Assembly (NCBI GenBank): GCA_030035585.1
Contig: CM057473.1
Coordinates: forward strand, 10,528,501-10,592,500
DNA from: Dugong dugon
Taxonomy: Eukaryota; Chordata; Mammalia; Sirenia; Dugongidae
Length of the DNA: 64,000 nt
Direction: 5' to 3'
Part shown: in pieces, positions 53,721 to 64,000 of the stretch
How the letters are laid out: the number at the start of each line of letters is the position of its first letter
Position numbering within the stretch: position 1 is the first letter of the stretch
Position numbers and translations under genes: made by a program
The notes under the pieces: model-generated
Database searches by the model: none
What the model was told of the DNA's origin: nothing
Seen by the model: the letters and a program-made list of their open reading frames with translations, nothing else

Positions 53721-54499
53721 AGTGCTCATCCTCCTTTGGATGTGCCAAGAATTCAGACTACATGTGACTCTGAGACTATATTAAATGTTAGCTTCCTTGG
53801 GCATTTATCTAAGATGTACACCAGTTTCCTCATCAGCGTGTGGTGAATGTAGGGTTTTTGTTTTTTTTTTTCCGTGTGTGTGTTAAACACAGAACTCAGA
53901 TTAAACTTGAGGTTATGATATGCCTATTATTTCATTATTCTCTATTGACTAACCTATAGACTATCGTTTGGGATAAAAATCTGTTTTAGGAAAAGGATAC
54001 GATTGTTTTCAGCTTTTAAGAAAGTCACTTGGACCCTTGATTTCACGCACAAGGAGTAATTATGATTTGAATGAATTTATGTGGAAACTCTGTTATTGTT
54101 GCAAAAATAGACCTCACATTGGGCTATCAGCAGACTCCAGAGTTTCGTTTTGCTTTACTTTTTTAATTTTTATTTATTTATTTGCCAGTTAATAACTAGT
54201 TATGCAAAAATAAAATGAATCAGTCTTAAATTTCTAGTATTTGTTTATCACACTTTTTAAAAGAATAAGGGTATGTAATAAAGCACATCCTCTCTTATAA
54301 TATGACTTTAATAAACATTTTTAGGTTCTTTACCTTAAATATATGATTTCTTGCAAAATACTTTATAAATTCTAGATGTGATCTCAGTGTTGCAATTAGT
54401 ATCTTAAACTGAGGTGTCCTCACATTTGCACTAAAATTTATAACAGGGAGGAAGAGAATTAAATCATTTGAAAGCAAAACATGGAAAACTGTCCTAATA

Positions 54500-54662
54500 C
54501 AAACCAAACCAAACCCTTTGCCTTTGAGTTGATTCCGACTCATAGCAACCCTATAGGACAGAGTAGAACTGCGCCATATGGTTTCCAAGGAGTGACTGGT
54601 GGATTTGAACTGCTGACCTTTTGATTAGCAGCTGAGCTCTTAGCCACTGTGCCACCAGGGCC
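54500..54662 (-). mobile_element. AfroSINE, short form
   Basis: Flanked by cctaata (54493-54499 and 54663-54669). Tail aaaccctttgcctttgagtt, head gctgaccttttgattagcag. Close to consensus. Confidence 0.95.
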
Positions 54663-54669
54663 CCTAATA

Positions 54670-56990
54670 TAGGAATGCTAAAATAAACAGCTGCTTAATG
54701 AGTAAAGAATAATAAGATGATCTTATCAAGTAATCAGAATTCCAAAAAGCACACTTGATTTATTATTTATTGTGATAGTTGATGAATGTTCATTTGTTCC
54801 TGAGAACTGTTATCAAATATGTCCTTTGTACTTACTTTGTAGTATAGCTGCCTTTTCAGTGCCTCAGCTCTGTTTTCCCGAAGAGATGTCCTACTAAATA
54901 TAGTCTTAATCATGCACATTTCTAAAGATTTGACTAGCTAGTTCCCCGTAAGGCTTTGAAATATCCAGACAGTTGGAAGATCATCCAGAAATGAAATAAG
55001 GAACGTCTAGAGTTATCCTGTAATGGCATGAGTAGGAATATGTGTCAGGCCCAGAGAGATGACTGACCTTTCACTTCTTTTGACACCAAGAAAGGCACAC
55101 AGAGCCTTGGGGCGGACCTTGAATATCATTTAACCATTAAATGGGTCACCGTAAGCTTAGGTAATGGAAATTTGGTGACCTGTCAGCCTGATTGTATTGT
55201 TAGAAAGTCTGCCTTTGGCCACAAAATGGCAGATCACTTATACTTTTCTTAGGTGATTCCGATCTCCATTTATTCTTACTAAAAATTCACCTCTTTCTCA
55301 GCATTTTTTCAAAACCACCACATTTCCAGGTTAAAACAACTGAAACCTTAAGTACAGTTTCCCTTTAATGTACATTCTAGTCTTTTTCATTTTAAGTAGA
55401 AGGCAGAAACTGTATTGTTTGGAATGAGGGATACCCCAGAACTACCCCCTGTAATTAAAAGTCTGGTTCACATACAGTTTCCTCATTGCTATATGTTAAT
55501 TCTAAAATGAGAGATTTGCCTTTTTGAGTGCCTTCTGTGTAAGACAGAGCCTTCCTTACTTTGAAAAACTATTAACGCTTAGTTTGATTTAAAGGCTGAG
55601 CTTCTGCATGCCTGGAATGCTTGCTCTTAAAATATTTACTCCCTGCAGAGGTGAAGTGAAGATGGAGTTTTCAGGTGACTTTAGGTTGTTGACCTGGAAA
55701 ACGTTTGGGGTAATGGAATGGTCTTTGGCACGCCTTTCTGATTGAGCAGGGCCTGGAAAGAAGGCAGGCAGACCGTGTTTCCGACGTGAAGAACTAGTTT
55801 GAAGATGCTTGAAGCCTGAATGCACCTTCATTCAGTGCCTTTTGCGTTACTGCTTAAGAGAATTTTAAGCCGCTGCATCCCTAAATGGGCTGCAGCTTGT
55901 AATGACACACCTTTAAATGATTCTGCATCTAAACAAATGCATTCATTCTTTGCCTGGTGTGTAAAAGTTGAATGACACTTGTGCTGTGTCTGAAAAGAAT
56001 AGACGTTTTCATTATAAAATTCAGTCAGGCAGAAAAGGAGCAAAGTGAGCAGAAATGTCCATTTACATCTGTGATTTCAGATGTAGTGATCAAAGAAAAT
56101 TACTAGGTTGAAGAATGACCCAGTTGTCATTCTGTTACATGACACAGAGTATTTTGTCAATGAGGAAATCGTTAATACTTATATTATTGAGGAAGGTTCT
56201 GATCCAAAGTCTCAAATTATGTATATCCTTTCATTGACCTTCGGTTTTTTAGGGTCTTCTGAGTTATCTATAAACAGATTCTAGTATCCTTCTCCTCTCT
56301 TTTTTAATCAGTTATTTATTAGTTATGAAGACTTAATCATAGACTTTCTGTTCCATTTTCACAGAGATTCACAGTACTTCTTGGCTCTTACTTGTGAATA
56401 TGGGCAGGTGTAGACCTAGAAGCCATCATAAGCCACTGGGTTAAGAAATGGGATCAGAATTTTCTAGGGGGAGTTTTCTGCTAAAGAATAGTTGTTGTTC
56501 TACCTTTTGGAAGCCTTAATATAGTATTTCCTGTTCCAAACCCGCTTCCTTAGAAGTCCAGAAATTCAATTATTTCAGCTCTCTCAGAAATGATAAACCC
56601 TGGCAAACTGATTTAAAACAATGGAGCGAAGACTTGTTCACCAATCTGAGTGCCGATTTCTAAATCCACAGTGTGGTGATAGCAGAGGGAGAGATTCTAA
56701 TTTAGCTGGGTCTTCAGCTTCATTGAAGATCACGGGGTTTTTGAAATGTGACTCTGAAGAGAACTGGGTAATTTCTAAACAGTACCTTTATTGAAGAGCT
56801 TGATGAGTCATCTGTTCTTAAGAGATTGTTCATTCTACTAGATGTTATGTCCTTCTTCCCTAGACAGTGTTGCCTGTACAGTGACAGAACTCTAATCCTA
56901 TCGCTGTGTTAACAGTGCCTTGGGAACTTATAGCAACGTGCCAATGTTCTAATGCCTGGTAAAAGCGTGTGCTCATTTCAAGTCCTATAT
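54670..56990. other. longest stretch without a recognised repeat
   Basis: About 2.3 kb of AT-rich sequence with no AfroSINE, LTR or L1-like element that I recognise and no supported gene. The open frames at 55589-56043 (80 and 71 codons, minus) have no motifs. It is the best place in the window to look for conserved noncoding sequence. Confidence 0.5.
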
Positions 56991-56995
56991 CCTGA

Positions 56996-57165
56996 TTGGA
57001 GCCCTGGTGGCACAGTGGTTAAGAGCTCAGCCGCTGACCAAAAGGTCTGCAGTTTGAATCCACCAGCCTATGGGGCAGTTCTCCTCTGTCCTATAGGGTT
57101 GCTATGAGTCGGAATCGACTTGATGGCAGCAGGTTTGGGTTTTTTGTTGTTTTTTTATAGCCTAA
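56996..57165 (+). mobile_element. AfroSINE, short form, with internal deletion
   Basis: Head tggagccctggtggcacagt. After ccaccag it jumps to cctatggggcagttctcctc, losing the gctccttggaaac linker. Tail gagtcggaatcgacttgatg. Confidence 0.94.
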
Positions 57166-57169
57166 TTAC

Positions 57170-58420
57170 TTCATGGCTAGCTGTTTGGCTTTTCATAAGT
57201 ACAGTGACATCTTTTATCCTTTTTCATTCTTGATTTTTTTACTGTATCTACCCCTTTGGCCTAAAGATTTCTGTGTCTTTTAGGATATAAATTCTAGTTC
57301 TCCAGGAGGTTTTTAGTTGGAAAACCCCTGTAATAGACAGCAACATTTGCTTCTCTGATCACTAAGTTACATTGTCTCCTAAAGCTAGACATTTCAAGTT
57401 TTAGCTAGAACCAAGAGACCTAATAAGCTCTCAAGGAGCACAGTGTGGCAGCAGGGTATTGGTTTACCACTAGGAGTGCAGCTGGCCAGAACAAATGAGT
57501 CTAGGCATCCTGAGCATATGGATGGTAGCTGATTATAAACAAGAGTGATGGATGTAGGTGTGAGGGTCTAGGCCTGGCTGGCTGGGACATGAGGTCGTGA
57601 AACCTTCTCTGATAACCATAGAGAATGATGAAGGGTCCAGGGCCTGAGGGGCACAGGAGCAGTTGTAGTAGGTGAAAGTTGAGGGGAAAACTGGAAGGAT
57701 AAGTTTCTGATGAGGGAGTAGTTCACTGGAGTGCAGTATTTTAGAACAGTTTGGAGTGTGACATGGTCCAAGGTCTGGCTTCAGGAATATGGGCAGGTTG
57801 AGTGGAGTTGAGATGTAGCACATGGGGATAGGGACATGATTCAGTGATGAATATTCATTGAGAAAGTAGAAGTATAGTGCAGTGGGAAAGGAGACCAGGG
57901 TTCTACCAGTAAATACAATAGGTTCATTAGGAGTCACCCCTTTGGGCTCCCCGAAAATGTTGTTGTTGATTCTGTTCCCTTCTCTTCTTTCCAAATGATA
58001 AATATTTTGACCCAATAGGATTTGCTCATTGTTCTTTGGGTGCAGCTCTGGGGTTTGACGGTCAGTTGGGTGCAGTTCTGGGGTTTAAGGGTCACTGGGT
58101 GCTTGGTTCTACCATAGTCTCTAAAAGCAATTCCCTTTGAATGGTATTGGAAATTGTATAACTCAATTTCAAATGAAAGGTCAGATTTGAAGGAGTAGAT
58201 GCTGTTGTTGAATCTATAGGAATGGATGCTATCTCTGAGCAAGAAAGTAAGAAGAGCAAAAGGCAGGGGACACAGTCTTATTTTATAATCAGAATTATTT
58301 GGTGGGAGGAAAAGATGAGTCAGTTAAGGAACAGCCAACTTGAGACAGAATGGAGAATAAATGCTGTCTCGTTTAAGGAAAGCTAGAGACGGCTGAATTT
58401 AAGGAAAAAAGTGTTTAAGA
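57170..58420. other. intronic sequence with a 160-codon open frame
   Basis: It is purine-rich on the + strand. The minus-strand frame at 57533-58015 is the longest non-repeat frame in the window, but it shows no domain, signal peptide or splice context; the rest I cannot classify. Confidence 0.4.
58036..58106. repeat. 30-bp tandem repeat, 2.3 copies
   Basis: Units at 58036-58065 and 58066-58095 start ttgggtgcag and end in ggtcag/ggtcac; they differ at about four positions. A third partial unit (tgggtgcttgg) follows. Confidence 0.92.
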
Positions 58421-58422
58421 AG

Positions 58423-58559
58423 TACCATACTTTTTGCAAATAACGTCCACATAAATAACGTGCCTACACATATAACGTGCCTAGGAAAATAATGCCGGAG
58501 GGGATTGCTCAGTTGGCAGAAAGTGTTTAACATGCATGTTATTTGCATAAAATATGGTA
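58423..58559. mobile_element. 137-bp MITE with terminal inverted repeats
   Basis: Left end taccatactttttgcaaata and reverse complement of the right end taccatattttatgcaaata match at 18 of 20 positions and continue with ac. The left half holds three iterations of ataacgtgcc-like sequence. If the outer TA is a target duplication, the element would belong to the Tc1/mariner superfamily. I cannot match it to a named family. Confidence 0.65.
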
Positions 58560-58928
58560 TCAAATATGGTAGACCGGTCACAGAAATTGAGGCCTGAGAA
58601 GACACTAATGCATTTACGCTATTGACCTTGGAAGAAGAGTTACAAGACTCTGTTGGGACAAAGCCAGATGGTAATGGGTTGGAAAGAACAAGTCAGAGTC
58701 TTGAGTTCAGTGATACCCACAACTCAAGTATATCTGTAAAGTGCCTCTTCCTGCCTTGATTATAGCCTACCTCACACATAGATTTCTGAGTATGGTATGT
58801 GGGGGGTTGAAAATGCTGTGTGTTTTTACCTCCCTGTATAATTTAAGGTTTTGGTAATAACTGTGGTTCTCTTGTCTCCAGTGCATCAGCCTGATTGGTA
58901 TTTTGTTAGCAATTATGTGGCTTTTTGA

Positions 58929-59056
58929 AAGATGTGGCATTCTGCTTCTGTAAAGATGTACAGCCTTTAGAACCCTATAGGGGCAGTTCTACTCTGTCGT
59001 ATAGGGTTGCTATGAGTTGGAATTGAGTCGATGGCAGTGGGTTTGGTTTTTGGTTT
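58929..59056 (+). mobile_element. AfroSINE, intermediate form, 5'-truncated
   Basis: Starts gaaagatgtggcattctgct in the central module; the tail reads gttggaattgagtcgatggc and ends ggtttttggtttta. Confidence 0.93.
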
Positions 59057-59649
59057 TATATAACCCTAATTAATTGCATCTTTAAAATGTATCAGGCTAT
59101 GAATTTTTTAGTAAGGCTGAAAGAAAGGCAAGTATTAGGAAGAGAAGGCAGCTAGTGAGGATGCTGTATTTTCAAAAGATAAAATAGAGAACTCAGGAGA
59201 GTATCTACAGTACCTGCTTTGCAGCTCATCTCTCAGGATGTAGAGGACTAAATTAGGCTAACGTTGGTAAGGAGGTTCAGGCTTAAAGGAAACCTCACTT
59301 CAGATTTCAAGGCTGAATTAATCACATACTTACAAATACCACTGATAATATGAGAAGTGCCAACAGAGAAATGGGGGAGGAAGCTCAGTTTGCTAGTAAA
59401 TGTGGTTAATTGTAGGAACAAGTTGAATCTGGTCATATACATCTCAGTGATTAACATGTATGGTATTATGATGGCATATCGAATAAAACTTGTGTACACA
59501 ATCTTTTCAGTGTGTTCAACCTCACCGTTTATGGTTTCTCTAACTGGGCCAGTGTCTTTAGCTTCAGATTTTCTCCCATAACCTCAGCCTGGCCATATCC
59601 AATCCATCACTCATTGAAAAATGTTCCTGATCTCTAAAATTTGACTCTA

Positions 59650-59800
59650 AACCTGTGTTGCCCAGTGGTTGCCACTAATCACATGTGGCCATTGAGTACT
59701 TGAAATGTGGCTAGTCCTAGCTGACACACGTCTCTAGCTGACACATGCTGTAAGTATAAAATACACACCAGCTATCTAAGAGTTAGTGTGAAATAATAAT
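59650..59800 (-). mobile_element. ancient MER-type DNA transposon, partial
   Basis: ttgcccagtggttgccacta, atcacatgtggccattgagt, acttgaaatgtggctagtcc and tgctgtaagtataaaataca. Same family as 1975-2235 and 14818-14932. It carries a local duplication of tctctagctgacaca. Confidence 0.6.
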
Positions 59801-59827
59801 AATTATACATACATATATGTATCTATA

Positions 59828-59984
59828 TGACCCATTGCCACCGAGTCGATTCCAACTCATAGCGACCCTACAGGACAGAGTAGAACTGCCCCCTAAGGTT
59901 TCCAAGGAGCAGCTGGTGGATTTGAACTGCCGACCTTTTTGTTAGTGGCCAGATAATTAACCACTGTGCCAACAGGACTCCATA
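59828..59984 (-). mobile_element. AfroSINE, short form, flanked by TA repeats
   Basis: Tail gacccattgccaccgagtcg preceded by atatgtatctatat; head end caacaggactcc followed by (AT)n to about 60008. It sits in an alternating purine-pyrimidine tract, like the copy at 19101. Confidence 0.94.
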
Positions 59985-60008
59985 TATATATATATATATA
60001 TATATATA
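59983..60008. repeat. (TA)n microsatellite
   Basis: Thirteen TA units directly after the SINE head. Confidence 0.95.
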
Positions 60009-60152
60009 ATGTTGTGTTACCGGTTTTTTACATTGACTACGTGTTGGAATGATAACATTTAGGATATGTTGGATTAAATCAAATATACTAATAAAATCAA
60101 TTTTACCCATTTCTGTGTCCTTTCTTAATTTATCCCTTCTGCTGAGTTCACC

Positions 60153-60224
60153 GGGGACATTGGTGGTTCAGTGGTAGAATTCTCGTCTTCCGTGCAGGAG
60201 ACCCAGGTTCCATTCCCGGCCAAA
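60153..60224 (+). tRNA. tRNA-Gly-like sequence, probable pseudogene or SINE head
   Basis: acattggtggttcagtggta is the D-arm side with an intact A-box. The anticodon arm reads ctcgtcttccgtgcaggag, with TCC at the anticodon position. The T-arm reads gacccaggttccattcccgg, a B-box with one change from ggttcgattcc. It follows mammalian tRNA-Gly(GCC) as I remember it closely, but the 3' acceptor strand (ccaaacag) does not pair with the 5' strand. The SINE body seen after Gly heads elsewhere does not follow. I favour a decayed tRNA-derived retroposon; a functional tRNA gene is unlikely. Confidence 0.6.
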
Positions 60225-60544
60225 CAGGAGCAGCTAGTCTCTTAGGGATGTGTGAAGAAGTCCTTTAGATGGGCCCTAGGTGATAGACCACAGGACAGGA
60301 CACAGTCTTATGACATGAATGATTTGATATATTTTTTTAAAACAGGGAAAACTCTTCCAAAAAGTGTTTTACAATGCAGTAAACTTTTTTTTTTTTAAAG
60401 CTTTATTTAAAAAAAAAAAAAGACTTAATGAAAGTATTTCTAATGGATTATCTTAAGCATACCCTTGCTACCTGAAGGGAATAGTTGAATCACTCGGAAG
60501 CTGGTTAGAAAGACAGTATCGTTCCCATCGAGACTTGTCCAGTG

Positions 60545-60598
60545 AAAACTTGCATTTTAACAAGATCCCCGTTAAAGCTTGAGGAACCCCTGCTCTAA
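60545..60598 (+). mobile_element. MER5-like 3' end
   Basis: gcattttaacaagatccccg then ttaaagcttgagg resembles the right half of MER5A (hAT-Charlie type). It directly precedes a second MER5-type copy. Confidence 0.5.
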
Positions 60599-60599
60599 A

Positions 60600-60790
60600 C
60601 ATGGTTTCTCAAAGTGCGGTTCATAAATCAGAATCACTCTGGGGAGGTCCGCTTTCAAACCCACCTCCCCACACAGTAATCAGGCCCAGGTAATGGGGAC
60701 AGAGGGAGGATGTGCGCAGGATCTACATTCTTATCAGGCGTCCCAGGTGGTGACTATGAAGCAGGTTAGAGTTTAGAGAACCACTGGAAA
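60600..60790 (+). mobile_element. MER5-like element
   Basis: Left end catggtttctcaaagtgcgg, interior aatcagaatcactctgggga, cttatcaggcgtcccaggtg, right end gtttagagaaccactgg. The ends are inverted repeats typical of MER5A/B. Confidence 0.7.
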
Positions 60791-61104
60791 GCTTAAATGA
60801 CTATCACTAAACCTCCTCTATGGACGTGCTATTGTCAAAATTCCATCTTTTATTTGATGTTGAGATTATTATAAATATGAGTAAGACTTTAATGTTGATA
60901 GATATGTGATCATTGTGAAATTCTTGAAATTTTGTTTTAAGAATTGAAATGCTATGCATTAATTACACAAATTACTGAGTAATAGAGGATTTGCCAGGCC
61001 AATCTCAAACCAAGCTCTGTCTAGTTATTATAGATGCTGTAGAAGAGACGAGCAAGTTAGTAAGATCTTTTTAAACTCTAGTTCTTATCAGCTGTAGTAA
61101 TTTC

Positions 61105-61268
61105 CTGGAGCCCTGGTGGCACAGTGGTTAAGAGCTTGGCTGCTAACCAAAAGGCCGGCAGTTTGGATCCACCAGCCGCTCCTTGGAAACCCTATGGAGC
61201 AGTTCTACTCTGTCCTGTAGGGTCACTGTGAATTGGAATCAACTCAGTGGCAACAGATTTTGGGGATA
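61105..61268 (+). mobile_element. AfroSINE, short form
   Basis: Flanked by a perfect 10-bp duplication tagtaatttc (61095-61104 and 61269-61278). Close to the family consensus in head and linker, with two changes in the tail (gaattggaatcaactcagtg). Confidence 0.96.
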
Positions 61269-61374
61269 TAGTAATTTCAAGACATTCTTTTGAAGGCTGG
61301 AATGTTGTTTTGGAAACAAATAGGTATGTCCTTATTATACGAAATTTTATGTGGCCTTTTAACATTTTTTTTTT

Positions 61375-63130
61375 TTTGAAAATTTTAAATAGATATTATT
61401 TTTAGGACAGTTTTAGATTTACAGAAAAACTGAAAAGACAGTACAGAGAGTTCCAATATACGCCTTGCCCAATTCCCCTTTTGTTATTAACATGTTAGAT
61501 TAATATGGGATATTTGTTACAATTAATGCATCATTATTAAAACATTATTATTAACTTAGGTGCATACTTTATTCAGATTTCCTTAGTTTTTAACTAATGT
61601 TCTTTTTCTGTTCTTGGATCCCCAACATAGTTGTCATGTTTCCTTAGGCTCTTCTTGGCTCTGACAATTTCTTAGACTTTCTTTGTTCTTGACGACCTTG
61701 ATAGTTTTGAGAATTGGTCAGGTATTTTGTAGGACCCCCCACCCCCACCCCCAATTTGGAATTTGTCTGATGTTTTTCATATAAATAGACTGGGGTTATT
61801 GGTTTTTGGCAGTACAACTACAGGTCAAGTGCCATCTTTATCACATTATATCAAGGGTACATATTATCAACATGATTTATCATTGTTGATGTTGACCTTG
61901 AACACCAGGCTGTGGTTGTGTTTGTCACGTTACTCTTTGTCCCCACTTTCCACACTATATTCTTCTGAAGGAAGTCACTCTGCACAGCCTGTACTTAAGG
62001 AGTGGGGAGTTAGACTCTACCTCCTTGAGAGGGAGGTAGCTACATGAATTATTTGGAATTCTTCTATGTTGGAGATTTGACTCTTTATTTATTCAGTCCT
62101 TTAGTTATATCAGTATGGACTCCTGGATATTTTATACTTTGGTTTAAAATCCAATGTTACTTTATTGGTTTAGCTTTGGCCGTTGGGAGCTCATTAAGTT
62201 GGCTCCTGTGCCCCTCTGATATGTTCCCATCAATGTGTGTGATGTGTGTGTGTGAGTATGTGTGTCATGGATTGAACTGCATCCCCCAGAAATGTGTGTC
62301 AACTTGGCTAGGCCATGATACCCAGTATTGTATGGTTGTCCACCATTTTGTGATCTGATGTGATTATCCTATGTGTTGTAAATTCTAACCTCTATGATGT
62401 TAATGACACAGGATTAGATACAGTTATGTTAAAGAGGCAGGACTCAATGTACAGGATTAGGTTGTATCTTGAGTCAGTCTCTTTTGAGATATAAAAGAGA
62501 AAAGAGAGGAACCTCATACCACTAAGAAAGAAGCACCGGGAGCGGAGTGTGTCCTTTGGACCTGGGGACCCTGAGTTGAGAAGCTCCCAGACCAGGGGAA
62601 AATTGATGACAAGGACCTTCCCCCAGAACCGACAGAGAGAGAAAGCCTTCCCCTGGAGCTGGCACACTGAATTCAGACTTCTATCCTCCTAGACTGTGAG
62701 ATAATAAATTTCTGTTTGTTAAAGCCATCCACTTGTGGTATTTCTGTTATAGCAGCACTAGACAACTGTGTTTGAGCATTTCCTTACGTTCTGGCACTGC
62801 AAGGTGCTGTAGGCTCATGATGTATATTCCCCTCTTCCTTCTGTCCTAGAGTCAGCCATTTCTCCAAGGAGTCCTTTGTTGGAGAGCAGTATTAGAAATA
62901 AGATCTGGGTGCCAGGTGTGCTCATTGCTACTAGGTTGTCTTTCAGGTGACAGAACAAGGCAATATTTTTGTGTGTACTAACCTCTGTCTGTTCACATAT
63001 CTGTAAATGTTTATGTATCCATTTTTATATTTAGCTAAACATGAATTCATACTTACGGCTCCAATTCTAATCCCATTTATAAATGGATAATTCTAGCCTG
63101 TTCCCCTTCCCACTCTAGTAGTGTGAAACT
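61375..63130 (-). mobile_element. L1M LINE, 3' region, interrupted by an LTR
   Basis: From the + side: ttagatttacagaaaaactg, agacagtacagagagttcca, cagatttccttagtttttaa, cttaggctcttcttggctct, tatcaagggtacatattatc, ttaaggagtggggagttaga. After the LTR it resumes with gagcatttccttacgttctg, gtcagccatttctccaagga and gtgctcattgctactagg. I recognise this as the 3' part of an old L1M subfamily. The interruption at 62263-62768 is clean. Confidence 0.8.
62263..62768 (+). mobile_element. MaLR-like solo LTR, copy 3
   Basis: Starts TGTCATGGATTGAACTGCAT, ccaccattttgtgatctgat, gagatataaaagagaaaaga, gagataataaatttctgttt with AATAAA, end gcagcactagacaac. Inserted in the L1M. Same length class as 21193. Confidence 0.8.
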
Positions 63131-63217
63131 GCTTCCCACGGTCCACCATTTATTTACTAAATTGTTCAGTTTCAGTATTCATGTATGGCAGGATTAGAAT
63201 TGTTAACCCATGCCTTT

Positions 63218-63426
63218 GTGGAACCTTGGTGGCGAAACAGTTAAATGGTTAAGCTGCTAACTGAAAGATCAGCAGCTTGACCCTACCAAGCGGCTCCACA
63301 GGAGAAAGACCTGGCAATCTGTTCCCATAAACATTACAGCCTAGAAAACCCTATGAGGCAATTCTACTCTGTCATGTGGAGTTGCTATAAATCTGAATTG
63401 ACTCACTGGCCCCTAAAAACAGCAAC
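63218..63426 (+). mobile_element. AfroSINE, intermediate form, decayed
   Basis: Head gtggaaccttggtggcgaaa with a duplicated gttaaatggttaa block, B-box gatcagcagcttgaccctac, body gaaagacctggcaatctgtt, tail ataaatctgaattgactcac, ending ctaaaaacagcaacc. Confidence 0.9.
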
Positions 63427-63429
63427 CTA

Positions 63430-64000
63430 TATGGAACTTTTTAAAAATTATAAAATGTTAGCAAATTTTTATTTTGTTGCTCTCTTTTTAGTATATGGCC
63501 TTTGCCCTATTTTCATTATTTTAAGACCAGTGTTATTCAGAGCCTTGGTCAGATGCTATTACTGTCTTGTACTCCACCTGCCATTTATGTAGGTACATGG
63601 TCGTTTTTGAGACTGGGCTTTGCTTTCCTGTAGAAATTGGAGAGAGAATTTAGATCCTAAAGTCTTGGTTGTCTCCTCTTTTGCCTTTAGTTACTCTTAT
63701 CCATTTAATATCTGACATCTGGCAGATAGTTCTGATCATAAGAATCCCATCTGGCAGTTCTTCACCATTATTCAGTAATAGTGTGGAAATACTGGTGACG
63801 GCAACAATCACTTACTCAAGATGTGTGATTCACCCTCACGTCCTCTGTGAGAACTAAGTTAACTGCCCCGTCTTTGATGAAAAATCCTTACAGTTTTGCC
63901 ACACTGAGAGTTTGTGGAAAAGTGTTTTAGCCACTTCGATAAGTATTCTTCCCATCTCTGAGTACATATGCCTCCCGGAAGAATTTTCTCAGCCCATTTG
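63430..64000. other. anonymous intronic sequence at the window edge
   Basis: No gene or clear repeat is recognised. The short plus-strand frame at 63669-63857 lacks motifs. APP exon 4 is not reached. Confidence 0.5.

Larger units (their letters stand above)
36571..64000 (+). other. APP: APP intron 3, 5' part
   Basis: Starts at a consensus donor gtgagc; exon 4 is not found, so the intron is at least 27.4 kb in this species. It holds about 27 AfroSINEs, a Gly-headed SINE, a tRNA-Gly-like sequence, L1M, L2, MaLR-type LTRs and MER5-type elements, listed separately. Repeat-poor stretches are 36870-37660, 39390-41655, 42842-43790, 45645-46590, 47370-48110, 48635-49368, 50730-51262, 54670-56990, 57170-58420 and 63430-64000. 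Confidence 0.93.

Noticed and set aside
57533..58015. 160-codon minus-strand open frame
   Set aside because: It has no recognised domain, no splice or promoter context, low-complexity Pro/Ser-rich composition, and sits antisense in an intron; purine-rich sequence gives few stops. Conservation in other species would be needed to revive it.
60153..60224. Functional tRNA-Gly gene
   Set aside because: The acceptor strands do not pair and the T-arm has a changed B-box base; a decayed tRNA-derived element is more likely.

Overview
The window is nuclear DNA of a placental mammal in the Afrotheria, most likely a paenungulate such as an elephant, hyrax or sea cow (elephant is my first guess; the window alone cannot settle the species). 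The case rests on about sixty copies of the tRNA-derived AfroSINE family, an RTE-type LINE whose 3' end matches the AfroSINE tail, and lineage-type MaLR-like LTRs, over a background of old mammalian repeats (MIR, L2, L1M, MER/Tigger elements, MLT1).

Only one host gene is supported: APP (amyloid precursor protein), on the + strand. Exon 2 (12302-12469, 168 bp) and exon 3 (36441-36570, 130 bp) have intact reading frames, good splice sites and the expected phases. Together they encode mature-protein residues 20-118, most of the N-terminal growth-factor-like, heparin-binding E1 subdomain, including all six of its cysteines. Layout: 1-12301 is the 3' part of intron 1; 12470-36440 is the whole of intron 2 (about 24.0 kb); 36571-64000 is the 5' part of intron 3 (at least 27.4 kb). 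Exon 1 and exon 4 lie outside.

Most of the rest that I can name is transposable-element history. The RTE copy at 7922-9318 is a dead relative of the element that supplied the machinery; the AfroSINEs (short, intermediate and long forms) and a second SINE type with a tRNA-Gly-like head end in the same tail as that LINE. Several loci are nested: a MITE holding a SINE holding a SINE at 9472-10007; a SINE in the RTE at 8481; SINEs in LTRs at 22730 and 27788; and a SINE hit by another SINE and by an L1-like insertion at 42142-42840. Target-site duplications (TSDs) of 8-16 bp can be read at many insertions. Other items include a (CA)63 microsatellite, two small MITE families with terminal inverted repeats, a polyadenylated LTR retrocopy, a possible L1 3' transduction, and an inverted AfroSINE pair flanking APP exon 3.

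I found no second protein-coding gene, no CRISPR and no prokaryotic feature, and nothing I would call a new biological system. The observations most worth following are the LINE-SINE tail sharing, the exchange of tRNA heads between SINEs, and the SINE pair around exon 3.
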